Position numbers and translations under genes: made by a program. From WHSW01 sp963722175 (lineage in GTDB: Bacteria; Actinomycetota; Thermoleophilia; Solirubrobacterales; 70-9), in contig CAVRKA010000007.1 in NCBI GenBank assembly GCA_963722175.1, positions 1-64,000 of the forward strand: DNA of 64,000 nucleotides, given 5' to 3'. Positions 1 through 6,563 of this stretch are shown piece by piece; positions within the stretch are counted from its first letter, which is position 1; the number at the start of each line of letters is the position of its first letter. The notes under the pieces are model-generated. The model saw only the letters and a program-made list of their open reading frames with translations, was not told the origin of the DNA and ran no database searches.

Positions 1-1
1 G

Positions 2-75
2 TCGGGGCGACTGGATTCGAACCAGCGACCGCCCGGCCCCCAGCCGGGTGCGCTACCAGACTGCGCCACGCCCCG
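2..75 (-). tRNA. tRNA-Pro (anticodon GGG)
   Basis: On the minus strand the sequence folds as a class I tRNA: acceptor arms CGGGGCG (69-75) and CGCCCCG (3-9) pair fully, the anticodon stem CCCGG/CCGGG encloses the loop CTGGGGG giving anticodon GGG (proline, CCC codons), and the T arm has the TTCGAAT loop. The CCA end is not encoded. The 5' half of this gene plus six flanking bases recurs at 1578-1602, beyond the P450 gene. Confidence 0.95.
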
Positions 76-180
76 TGACGAACCGCGATGTTACGCCAAG
101 TTGCGCCAGCCTCGACGCCCATGCGACGGGGGAGTAGCCGCACGCTCTTGGCGCCCCGCACGCTAGGTTTCGACGGACGG

Positions 181-1548
181 ATGCCCGCGCCGTCGCCAAC
201 CACCGCGGTCGATCAAGCCTCGCGGATGGTCCCCGCGGGCATGCCCCCGAAGCCGGCCTCGGCGATCCCCGGGCCGCGACTTCCGGGCCCGCTCCAGACC
301 TGGCTCGGCGTCGCACGTCCATTCGCGATGAGGCGGGCGATGCGGCGGCGTCACGGCGGGGTGTTCCGGTCCAATGACTCGATCGCGGGCGAGCTCTTCC
401 ACATTGTCGATCGCGAGCTGGTCGAGCAGATGTTCAAGTGGAAGCCCAGCGCCTACACCGTCGCCGAGCCCCGGCAGGTGATGGAGCCGGTGGTCGGATC
501 GGCCTCGCTGCTGTTGTTGGATGGGGATCGTCACCTGCGGATGCGCAAGCTGATGCTGCCGCCGTTCCACGGGGAGGCGATCGCCGGCTACGCCGAGATC
601 ATCGAGCAGGTCACCCTGGCGGAGGTCGACAGGTGGAGCCCTGGCGACAAGATCCGCACACGGGCCGTCGCACAGGCAATCACGATGGAGGTGATCATCC
701 GAGCCGTGCTCGGGGTGACCCAGCCAAGGCGGATCGCCGAGTTCAAGCGCGAGCTGCCCCGTCTGTCCTCGATCAACCCGGCGATCCTCGTGATCCAGAA
801 GGACCTCGGCCCGCTGAGCCCCTGGGGCCGCTTCCTCCGACACCGCGACCGCGTCGACGAGATGCTGTACGAGGAGATCAGCCGGCGCCGCGCCGATCCC
901 GACGGCCAGGGGCGCGACGACATCCTCACCTTGCTGCTCTCGGCCCGCGACGAGAACGGTGATCCGTTGACGGATCGCGAGTTGCGCGACGAGCTGATCA
1001 CGATCCTCCTCGCGGGCCACGAGACGACCGCGACCTCGATCGGGTGGGCGTTCGAGCGTCTTCTGCGCACGCCGCGCGCGCTCGAGCGACTGACGGCCGA
1101 GGTCAACGCCGCCGACGGCAGCGAGTACCTGGACGCCGTGATCAAGGAAACGCTTCGCGTGCGACCGGTCGTGACCGAGGTGTTCCGCTCTCCGGCCGAG
1201 CCGACCGAGCTCGGGGGATATCTGTTCGAGCCCGGAGCGCAGCTGGCCGCCTCGATCGCGCTCGTGCAGCAGGACCCGGCGCTCTATCCACCCGATCCGC
1301 TTGCGTTTCGGCCCGAGCGCTTCCTCGACGGAGCGCCGGAGCCATACACCTGGGTTCCGTTCGGCGGCGGCGTGCGTCGCTGCATCGGGGCTGCCTTCGC
1401 GCAGCTAGAGATGAAGGTCGTGATCGCGACGATCCTGGGCCGGACCCGACTCCGAGCGTCACGCACGAAGGACGAGAAGCCACGCTTTCGGGGCGTGACC
1501 GTCCTCCCGCACCGCGGCGGGGAGGCGATCGTCGAGAGCGTCACCTGA
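181..1548 (+). CDS. Cytochrome P450
   Basis: Heme-thiolate monooxygenase of about 455 residues. With this start, the I-helix oxygen-activation motif AGHETT is at residues 278-283, the K-helix ExxR at E323-R326, and the heme-binding signature FGGGVRRCIG at 394-403 with the axial thiolate Cys401. There is no signal peptide or membrane anchor, as expected for a soluble bacterial P450 that needs separate redox partners; no ferredoxin or ferredoxin reductase gene lies nearby. The substrate cannot be told from sequence. The frame stays open up to an ATG at 88, and ATGs at 226 and 241 are also possible; the family-typical region starts at the proline-rich PGPRLPGP segment, so any of these gives a complete enzyme. 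The gene is bracketed by tRNA-Pro and a partial copy of its 5' half. Confidence 0.9.
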   Translation: MPAPSPTTAVDQASRMVPAGMPPKPASAIPGPRLPGPLQTWLGVARPFAMRRAMRRRHGGVFRSNDSIAGELFHIVDRELVEQMFKWKPSAYTVAEPRQVMEPVVGSASLLLLDGDRHLRMRKLMLPPFHGEAIAGYAEIIEQVTLAEVDRWSPGDKIRTRAVAQAITMEVIIRAVLGVTQPRRIAEFKRELPRLSSINPAILVIQKDLGPLSPWGRFLRHRDRVDEMLYEEISRRRADPDGQGRDDILTLLLSARDENGDPLTDRELRDELITILLAGHETTATSIGWAFERLLRTPRALERLTAEVNAADGSEYLDAVIKETLRVRPVVTEVFRSPAEPTELGGYLFEPGAQLAASIALVQQDPALYPPDPLAFRPERFLDGAPEPYTWVPFGGGVRRCIGAAFAQLEMKVVIATILGRTRLRASRTKDEKPRFRGVTVLPHRGGEAIVESVT

Positions 1549-1577
1549 CTGGGAGCGCATCGGTCCGGAGTGCGGTC

Positions 1578-1602
1578 CCAGACTGCACCACGCCCCGTGA
1601 CG
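1578..1602. repeat. Partial copy of tRNA-Pro 5' end
   Basis: These 25 bases match 56-80 with one mismatch (G63 becomes A1585). The matched segment is the D arm and 5' acceptor strand of tRNA-Pro(GGG) plus five to six bases upstream of it. No tRNA fold is possible here. It resembles an att-type duplication bracketing the P450, though integration normally duplicates the 3' half of a tRNA. Confidence 0.7.
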
Positions 1603-1712
1603 GTCTCGAATCTTAAGGAACCGTGCCAGCTGTGTGACAAATCTGAAACGGGAAGGACGGCTCGTGCCTGAACCCCTCCGGCATCGTCTGGTCGGCCTGC
1701 TCGACTCGAGCC

Positions 1713-2168
1713 ATGAAGCGCTGCGGACGCTGCGGAGAGATGAAGCCGTTGAAGAACTTCGCTTGGCGACGCAAGGAGAAGGGCCAACGGCACAACTACT
1801 GCCGCCCGTGCCACGCCGACTATCACCGCGAGCACTACCTCGCGAACAAGGAGCGATACGTCGCACAAGCCCACGCCCGCAAGGAGAAGCTCTATCTCGA
1901 GCGGACCAAGTACCTGATCGAGTTCTTCGCCAGCCATCCGTGTCGCGACTGCGGCGAGGAAGATCCGGTCGTCTTGGAGTTCGACCACCTGGGAGATAAG
2001 GAGTTCAACATCGGATCGGCGCTGCCGTACCGGAGCTGGCAAAGCATCCTCGACGAAATCGAGAAATGCGACGTCGTTTGCCGTAACTGCCATCGCCGTC
2101 GTGAGTCGCGACGAATGGGGGCTCTTCGCGTACGGCTAACTGCCGCGGCGGATACCGGGTCTGCGTAA
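1713..2168 (+). CDS. HNH endonuclease-like zinc protein
   Basis: A 151-residue basic protein. Two cysteine quartets are visible: C4/C7 with C30/C33, and C77/C80 with C123/C126 followed by H127. Between the last two pairs sits EFDHLGDKEF (D91-H92), which together with the C-terminal C..CH unit is the layout of the HNH (beta-beta-alpha-metal) nuclease fold found in phage and actinobacterial small HNH proteins. The start ATG at 1713 places the first zinc pair at the N-terminus; there is no clear Shine-Dalgarno. Its position directly after the tRNA-Pro fragment suggests an accessory insertion. Target and activity are unknown; it could be a homing-type nuclease or a stray HNH gene. Confidence 0.75.
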   Translation: MKRCGRCGEMKPLKNFAWRRKEKGQRHNYCRPCHADYHREHYLANKERYVAQAHARKEKLYLERTKYLIEFFASHPCRDCGEEDPVVLEFDHLGDKEFNIGSALPYRSWQSILDEIEKCDVVCRNCHRRRESRRMGALRVRLTAAADTGSA

Positions 2169-2240
2169 GCGGGCGACGGGGCTCGAACCCGCTTCTTTCA
2201 CCTTGGAAGGGTGACGTGCAACCAATTACACCTCGCCCGC
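2169..2240 (-). tRNA. tRNA-Gly (anticodon TCC)
   Basis: Read on the minus strand, acceptor strands GCGGGCG (2234-2240) and CGCCCGC (2170-2176) pair perfectly; anticodon stem TCACC/GGTGA encloses CTTCCAA, giving anticodon TCC for glycine GGA codons. T loop is TTCGAGC. CCA is not encoded. Confidence 0.95.
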
Positions 2241-2265
2241 GGGAGAGCTTGATGATAGGACCCGC

Positions 2266-2850
2266 TCAGCCGACGCGCAGGCCGAAGTCGGTCGTGTAGA
2301 TGCCGCCGGGCTCGCGACCGCCGCCAGGGGTGCCGGCCGAGAAGCCGACCCCGATCTCGCGGAACGAGGAGTTGAGGATGTTGGCCCGGTGCCCGGAGCT
2401 GTGCATCCAGGCGTCGACGATCGACTCCGGGGTCCCTTGGTCACGCATCCCCCAGGCGATGTTCTCGCCGTAGGCCCACTGGCTGAGGCCACCGGCCAGG
2501 TAACCGACGCCCTCGAGGCGCGCGTCGAGCCCCGCCTCGCCACCGCACGCGTGGTCGAAGCAGCCGGTCCCGTCCATGTGGTCGTTGTGGCGCTGAGCCG
2601 CGCGCTGCAACCGCTTGTCGCGATCGAGGTCGCGCAGGCCCGCCTGGTCGCGCTCGCGGTTGACCAGGCAGAGAATCGCGTCGCGCGCTTGGCCCGGTGT
2701 CAGCGCGGTCGGGTCCGAGTCGCCCCACTGCTTGCAGGCGCTCGCCGAGGCGGCGGACGTCGCCGGCGACGCGGCGAGCGCCGGCAGGACGAGCGCGAAC
2801 GCGAGCGCGAGGAGCGCATGGGGCTTTCGAGATCCCTTTCGGAGGGCCAT
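2266..2850 (-). CDS. Secreted CAP/SCP-domain protein (copy 1)
   Basis: 194 residues. The N-terminus (MALRKGSRKP, then an Ala/Leu-rich core to about residue 37) is a Sec signal peptide. The mature part is one CAP domain of the YkwD type: H88 in the QRHNDHM helix, YGEN at 127-130, and SGHRANIL at 152-159, which supply the conserved His/Glu cavity residues. Cysteines 39, 61, 97 and 102 probably form disulfides. Bacterial CAP proteins are secreted; their biochemical role is poorly defined. The next gene upstream on the same strand encodes a diverged paralogue, so the two are a tandem duplication. Confidence 0.88.
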   Translation of the reverse strand: MALRKGSRKPHALLALAFALVLPALAASPATSAASASACKQWGDSDPTALTPGQARDAILCLVNRERDQAGLRDLDRDKRLQRAAQRHNDHMDGTGCFDHACGGEAGLDARLEGVGYLAGGLSQWAYGENIAWGMRDQGTPESIVDAWMHSSGHRANILNSSFREIGVGFSAGTPGGGREPGGIYTTDFGLRVG

Positions 2851-2930
2851 CGGGCTGAAAATCGACAGCCGCGTTGCATAACTTCAGTCTGCGCGCCTGG
2901 GTTCGGACAGGCGGCCAGGTTCGCGCCCGG

Positions 2931-3530
2931 CTAGGGCGTGCGGTCCGCGAAGACGACCGCGAAGGTCGCGAAGCCCTTCTCGCACCGCCCCGGGACCCGC
3001 TCCTGCGAGACGCCGACGCCGATGTCCTGGAAGTCCGGATCGAGGATGTTGATCCGGTGGTAGACGACGTGCAGCCAGTTGGCCACCATCGCCTCGGCGC
3101 TCTCCCCGCAGCCCGTGTTCTCCGCGTAGCGCCAGGACTCGGCGCCGTCGAAGTACCCGGCACGCTCGAGCCGGGTCTCGAGGTCGTCCTCGTCCGGGCA
3201 GCGATGAGCGAGGCACCTGGTTTCGACCATCGTCTTCACGTGGCGCTGGCTGGCCGTCTTCAACGCGGGGTTCTTGTCGAGCTTGCCGACCCCGTGGACG
3301 GCCCGCTCCACGTTGACCAGGCAGCGGATCGACCTGCGCAGGTCGCGCGGGCTCGAGTCGACCGCCAGGACCGAGGCGAGCTCGCAGTGGGTCTCGCCGC
3401 GCGCAGGCTTCGGCTCCGGCGCGGGGTTGGAGGCGACGGCGAGCGAGGCCACGGCCGCGACGCCGACGGCCATCAGGCCCCCGACAGTCGCGGCGCGACG
3501 CCGCAGTGCTGCCTTGTGCGTCTGAGTCAT
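2931..3530 (-). CDS. Secreted CAP/SCP-domain protein (copy 2)
   Basis: 199 residues with a signal peptide (basic MTQTHKAALRRR, hydrophobic core to about residue 34). The CAP signature is present but diverged from its neighbour: H97, YAENTGCG at 135-142 and YHRINILD at 157-164; one cavity glycine-histidine pair (GH in copy 1) is YH here. Cysteines 49, 70, 106, 111, 141 and 183 suggest several disulfides. The ATG at 3530 has no Shine-Dalgarno and lies only a few bases after the T-run of a terminator hairpin (3535-3570), so a leaderless transcript is likely. Confidence 0.85.
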   Translation of the reverse strand: MTQTHKAALRRRAATVGGLMAVGVAAVASLAVASNPAPEPKPARGETHCELASVLAVDSSPRDLRRSIRCLVNVERAVHGVGKLDKNPALKTASQRHVKTMVETRCLAHRCPDEDDLETRLERAGYFDGAESWRYAENTGCGESAEAMVANWLHVVYHRINILDPDFQDIGVGVSQERVPGRCEKGFATFAVVFADRTP

Positions 3531-3534
3531 GGCT

Positions 3535-3570
3535 ACAAAAGAAAGTAGCGCGCCCCTGCCGGCGCGCTAC
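3535..3570 (-). terminator. Rho-independent terminator after tRNA-Trp
   Basis: On the minus strand a perfect 9-bp stem GTAGCGCGC/GCGCGCTAC (arms 3562-3570 and 3545-3553, 8-base loop) is followed by TTTCTTTTGT. It lies 50 bases beyond the 3' end of tRNA-Trp on the same strand and just before the start of the second CAP gene. Confidence 0.85.
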
Positions 3571-3619
3571 TGCTTCAAAACCCGTGTGGCGCCGCGGAGT
3601 TGCGCGTTCACACGCAGAA

Positions 3620-3693
3620 CGGGGCAGCCAGGACTCGAACCTGGAATCGCCGGTTTTGGAGACCGGTGCCTTAGCCAGTTTGGCCACTGCCCC
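3620..3693 (-). tRNA. tRNA-Trp (anticodon CCA)
   Basis: Minus strand: acceptor GGGGCAG (3687-3693) pairs with CTGCCCC (3621-3627); anticodon stem CCGGT/ACCGG encloses CTCCAAA, anticodon CCA. The short variable loop makes it class I. T arm CCAGG-TTCGAGT-CCTGG is canonical. CCA is not encoded. The D arm (GCC...GGC) is somewhat unlike other Trp tRNAs, but the anticodon loop is clear. Confidence 0.92.
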
Positions 3694-3803
3694 AGGGCGG
3701 GCGAAGTGTAGATGCGCCGCGGGCCCTGGATGTTCGAGCGAGCCGCACCGAGACCCCCCTCTACGGCGGTCAACATGCGGCTCGACGGCGGCGAGGGCTC
3801 CAG

Positions 3804-3890
3804 TGCGGACGAGAGGACTCGAACCTCCACGGGCCGTGAGGCCCACCAGGACCTAAACCTGGCGCGTATACCAAATTCCGCCACGTCCGC
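3804..3890 (-). tRNA. tRNA-Leu (anticodon TAG)
   Basis: Minus strand class II tRNA: acceptor GCGGACG/CGTCCGC pair, anticodon stem CCAGG/CCTGG encloses TTTAGGT (anticodon TAG), and a long variable arm (GGGCCTCACGGCCC type stem) is present as expected for leucine. T loop TTCGAGT. Confidence 0.95.
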
Positions 3891-3956
3891 GTGGCTGCCC
3901 CGAAACGATCGCATACGGATTGTGATCAACCTTCGCGCCCTGCCGCGTGCGCGTTT

Positions 3957-4499
3957 ATGCTTGCGGCGATGGAGGTTGCGACAGCCCGGCCGGGCTACGA
4001 GCTCTGGCGGCCGAATCGCGAGAAGGCCGAAGCGAAGACGATGAAGGCGCTGATCGCCTTCGTCCTGCTCATCAGCGCCGGCCTGCTGATCATCATCACG
4101 ATCGGCGGCTGGGACCGGCTGCTCGGCCCGAGCGTCGGCGTGATGTCGCTGGCCTGGGCGGCGCTCTACATCCTCTTCGCCTTCCTCGTCATGCGCTGGA
4201 GCCGCGGCATCCTGCCGGTCGCCGCCGCGCTGGCCGTGATCCTGGCGATCTTCGCGGCGATCGCGGCGCCCGACTGGTTCGCGCGCGACAAGGACGGCCT
4301 CTCCTCCCCCGCCCTGCCCGAGGACCTGCTCGGGCTCCTGACCCTGGTCGTCGTCCCGGTGCAGCTCGTGCTGATCGCCGTCGCGATGATCGGCTTCAAC
4401 CAGGAGTGGCACGTCGAGGAGGAGCGGCCGGTCGGCGGCCGTCCGCTTCACGGCGAAGGCGATGCCCACGACGCCGGCGCCGCCCCGGCCCCCGCCTGA
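3957..4499 (+). CDS. Small four-helix membrane protein, unknown function
   Basis: About 180 residues. After a basic, charged N-terminus (RPGYELWRPNREKAEAK) there are about four hydrophobic segments: around residues 30-50, 58-78, 83-103 and 124-146, with a charged C-terminal tail. No catalytic motif is recognisable. An in-frame GTG at 3891 overlaps tRNA-Leu(TAG), so ATG 3957 (or 3969) is preferred. It stands alone between tRNA-Leu on the minus strand and the SRAP gene, with which it is convergent and only 9 bases apart. Function not recognised. Confidence 0.7.
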   Translation: MLAAMEVATARPGYELWRPNREKAEAKTMKALIAFVLLISAGLLIIITIGGWDRLLGPSVGVMSLAWAALYILFAFLVMRWSRGILPVAAALAVILAIFAAIAAPDWFARDKDGLSSPALPEDLLGLLTLVVVPVQLVLIAVAMIGFNQEWHVEEERPVGGRPLHGEGDAHDAGAAPAPA

Positions 4500-4508
4500 G
4501 CCGACCGG

Positions 4509-5204
4509 TCAGAACAGCGCCGGCTGCTCCTCGCGGGGCTCGATCAGCGCCGGGCCGTCCTTGCGGACGTCGTTCACGAGGTCGTTGACCTCGAGCGTGC
4601 TGAGCAGATCGTCGGGCGGCGGGACGAGGAGCTCACGCAGCTCTTCGGGCCTGCGGTCGGGCTCCAGCCAGGCGCCCTCCGCGTCAACGGGGAGGATCAC
4701 GGGCATCCGGTCGTGGATCGGCCGCATCAGCTCGTTCGGCGGGCAGGTAACGATCGCGCAGCTGTGCAGGACCTCGCCGCTGTCCCGCTGCGACAGCTCG
4801 GCCCAGATCCCCGCGAACGCGAACGGCTCGCGATCGGGGCGGCTGAACCACAGCGGCCGCTTCCCGCGCTCGTCGGTCAGCCACTCGTAGAAGCCGTCGG
4901 CGGGGATCAGACAGCGCCGGAGCAGAAACGACTCCTTGAACGCCGGCTGCGTCTCGAGCGTCTCGGCACGCGCGTTGATCAGCGGCCGACTCCCCTTCTT
5001 CTCCGCCCAGCGGCCCGGCACCAGACCCCAACGGAGCCGACCGAGGTCGCGCACCCCTTCCTCGAGCCGCCGGACGGCGAGCACCGGATCCGTCGGCGCG
5101 ATGTTGAACCGCGGCTGCTCGGCGACCTCGACCGACTCGAGGATGTCGAAGCGCGCCCGCAGCTTCAGCGGATCCGGGTTGGTGAGCGTGTATCGACCGC
5201 ACAT
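4509..5204 (-). CDS. SRAP-family abasic-site protein (YedK/HMCES-like)
   Basis: 231 residues, full length for the SOS response-associated peptidase family. The family acts by cross-linking its N-terminal cysteine to abasic sites in single-stranded DNA, shielding the lesion during replication. Conserved residues are all present: C2 exposed after Met removal (MCGRYTL), N34 in FNIAP, the NARAET segment at 77-82, E107 in DGFYEW (103-108), and H164 in IHDRMP (163-168). No signal peptide; cytosolic. The gene is monocistronic, flanked by tRNA-Leu(CAA) upstream on the same strand and a convergent membrane-protein gene. No LexA box was identified. Confidence 0.93.
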   Translation of the reverse strand: MCGRYTLTNPDPLKLRARFDILESVEVAEQPRFNIAPTDPVLAVRRLEEGVRDLGRLRWGLVPGRWAEKKGSRPLINARAETLETQPAFKESFLLRRCLIPADGFYEWLTDERGKRPLWFSRPDREPFAFAGIWAELSQRDSGEVLHSCAIVTCPPNELMRPIHDRMPVILPVDAEGAWLEPDRRPEELRELLVPPPDDLLSTLEVNDLVNDVRKDGPALIEPREEQPALF

Positions 5205-5208
5205 CTGA

Positions 5209-5292
5209 TGCGGCGGGTGGGACTCGAACCCACAAGTGCTTTCGCACAGCGGCTTTTGAGACCGCCGCCTTTGCCAGTTTGGCCACCGCCGC
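5209..5292 (-). tRNA. tRNA-Leu (anticodon CAA)
   Basis: Minus strand class II tRNA: acceptor GCGGCGG (5286-5292) pairs with CCGCCGC (5210-5216); the anticodon loop is CTCAAAA (anticodon CAA, leucine UUG); a long variable arm (GTGCGAAAGCAC) is present; T arm GTGGG-TTCGAGT-CCCAC. Confidence 0.95.
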
Positions 5293-5317
5293 GTGCCAGC
5301 TCATTTTGACGGGTCCC

Positions 5318-6550
5318 ATGGATAATCCCCCGCTCGTGGACGCGGCGGGACGCATGGAGATCATTCGCGAGCTCTGCTCGTTCGAGGGGCGCTTCGCCGG
5401 GACCGACGCCGAGCGACGGGCGGCGAACCGGCTCGCCGAGCGCCTCCGAGGGCTCGACCGGCGCGCCGAGGTCGAGTCGATCTACGTCCACCCGCAGTCG
5501 GCGCTCGTCCACGCCGCCCACTGTCTGCTCGGCTTCGCGGGCAGCCTGGTCTCGATCACCGCTCCGGCGGTCGGCTTCGGCCTCGTGCTCGCCGCGGCGA
5601 CCTCGATGTACCTCGATCTCAACGGGCGGCTCTACCTGCTCCGCTCGCTGTTCTTCCGCCGGGCCTCGCAGAACGTCGTCTCGCCGGGCAAGAAACCGGG
5701 CGCCCGGGCTCGGCTGCTGATCTGCGCCCACCTCGACGCCGCCCGCACCGGCTCCGCCTTCTCCGCCGGACGCGCCCGGCGGTTCGCGCGACTCGCCCAA
5801 CGGTCGCGGTTTCCGCTCGGTCCCTACCGGATCCTCTTCTGGTCGCTGGCGGCGCTGGTCCCGCTGCTCGGCCTGCGGATGGCCGGCGTCGACTCCGAGC
5901 TCATCTCCGTGCTGCAGCTCCTCCCCACTCTCATCCTCCTGATCGGGCTCTTCGCGCTCATCGAGATCCAGCTCGGCGAGGTCGTGCCCGGCGCCAACGA
6001 CAACGCGAGCGGGGTCGCAACCGCGATCTCGCTCGCCGCCGAGCTCGAGGACGACGCGCCCACCAACCTCGACGTGTGGGTCGTGCTCGACGGCGGCGGT
6101 GAGTGCATGCAGGAGGGGATGCGCCGTTTTGTCCGCTCGCGCCGCAAGCGGTTCGAGAAGCCGAACACGTTCGTGATCGCGATCGACTCGGTTGGCCGCG
6201 GCGACGTCCGCTTCCAGACCAGCGCCGGCTGGGTGGTCAGCTACCGCATGGACCGCCGCCTGGTCGACCTCGGCGAGGCGATCGCAACGGCCGATGCCGA
6301 GGGCGATCAGCGCTACGGGGCCGCCGGCTTCGCCAGCGGCCTCGGCGGCGAGGCGGCGATCGCCGCCGGCGGCGGCTGGCGCTCGATCGGGATCACCTGT
6401 CTCGACGCCGAGGGCTACGTCGCCAACCGCCACCTGCCCAGCGACACGCCGAAGACGGTCAACCACGCCGCCCTCGACCGCGCCCATGACTTCGCGCTCG
6501 AGCTGATCCGCCGTCTCGACGCCGACCTCGGCAGGGGCGAGAAGCGGTGA
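5318..6550 (+). CDS. Membrane-associated M28-type metallopeptidase
   Basis: About 410 residues from ATG 5318; an upstream in-frame ATG at 5279 lies inside tRNA-Leu and is unlikely. M28 family zinc aminopeptidase features are visible: HLD at 138-140, the bridging aspartate D228 in GANDNASG, an acidic cluster GGGECMQEG at 259-267 where the family has Glu-Glu, and a late VNH. Unlike secreted M28 enzymes it has hydrophobic segments (about 66-98 and 172-218) inserted around the catalytic core, suggesting membrane association with the active domain in the cytosol. The usual EE pair is altered (E262 and E266 separated), so activity should be treated as likely but unproven. The next gene follows after 13 bases and may be co-transcribed. 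Confidence 0.8.
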   Translation: MDNPPLVDAAGRMEIIRELCSFEGRFAGTDAERRAANRLAERLRGLDRRAEVESIYVHPQSALVHAAHCLLGFAGSLVSITAPAVGFGLVLAAATSMYLDLNGRLYLLRSLFFRRASQNVVSPGKKPGARARLLICAHLDAARTGSAFSAGRARRFARLAQRSRFPLGPYRILFWSLAALVPLLGLRMAGVDSELISVLQLLPTLILLIGLFALIEIQLGEVVPGANDNASGVATAISLAAELEDDAPTNLDVWVVLDGGGECMQEGMRRFVRSRRKRFEKPNTFVIAIDSVGRGDVRFQTSAGWVVSYRMDRRLVDLGEAIATADAEGDQRYGAAGFASGLGGEAAIAAGGGWRSIGITCLDAEGYVANRHLPSDTPKTVNHAALDRAHDFALELIRRLDADLGRGEKR

Positions 6551-6563
6551 TAGAAGTCCTCGC

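Noticed and set aside
1713..2168. Remains of a prophage
   Set aside because: Only one HNH protein is present, without integrase, terminase, capsid or lysis genes.
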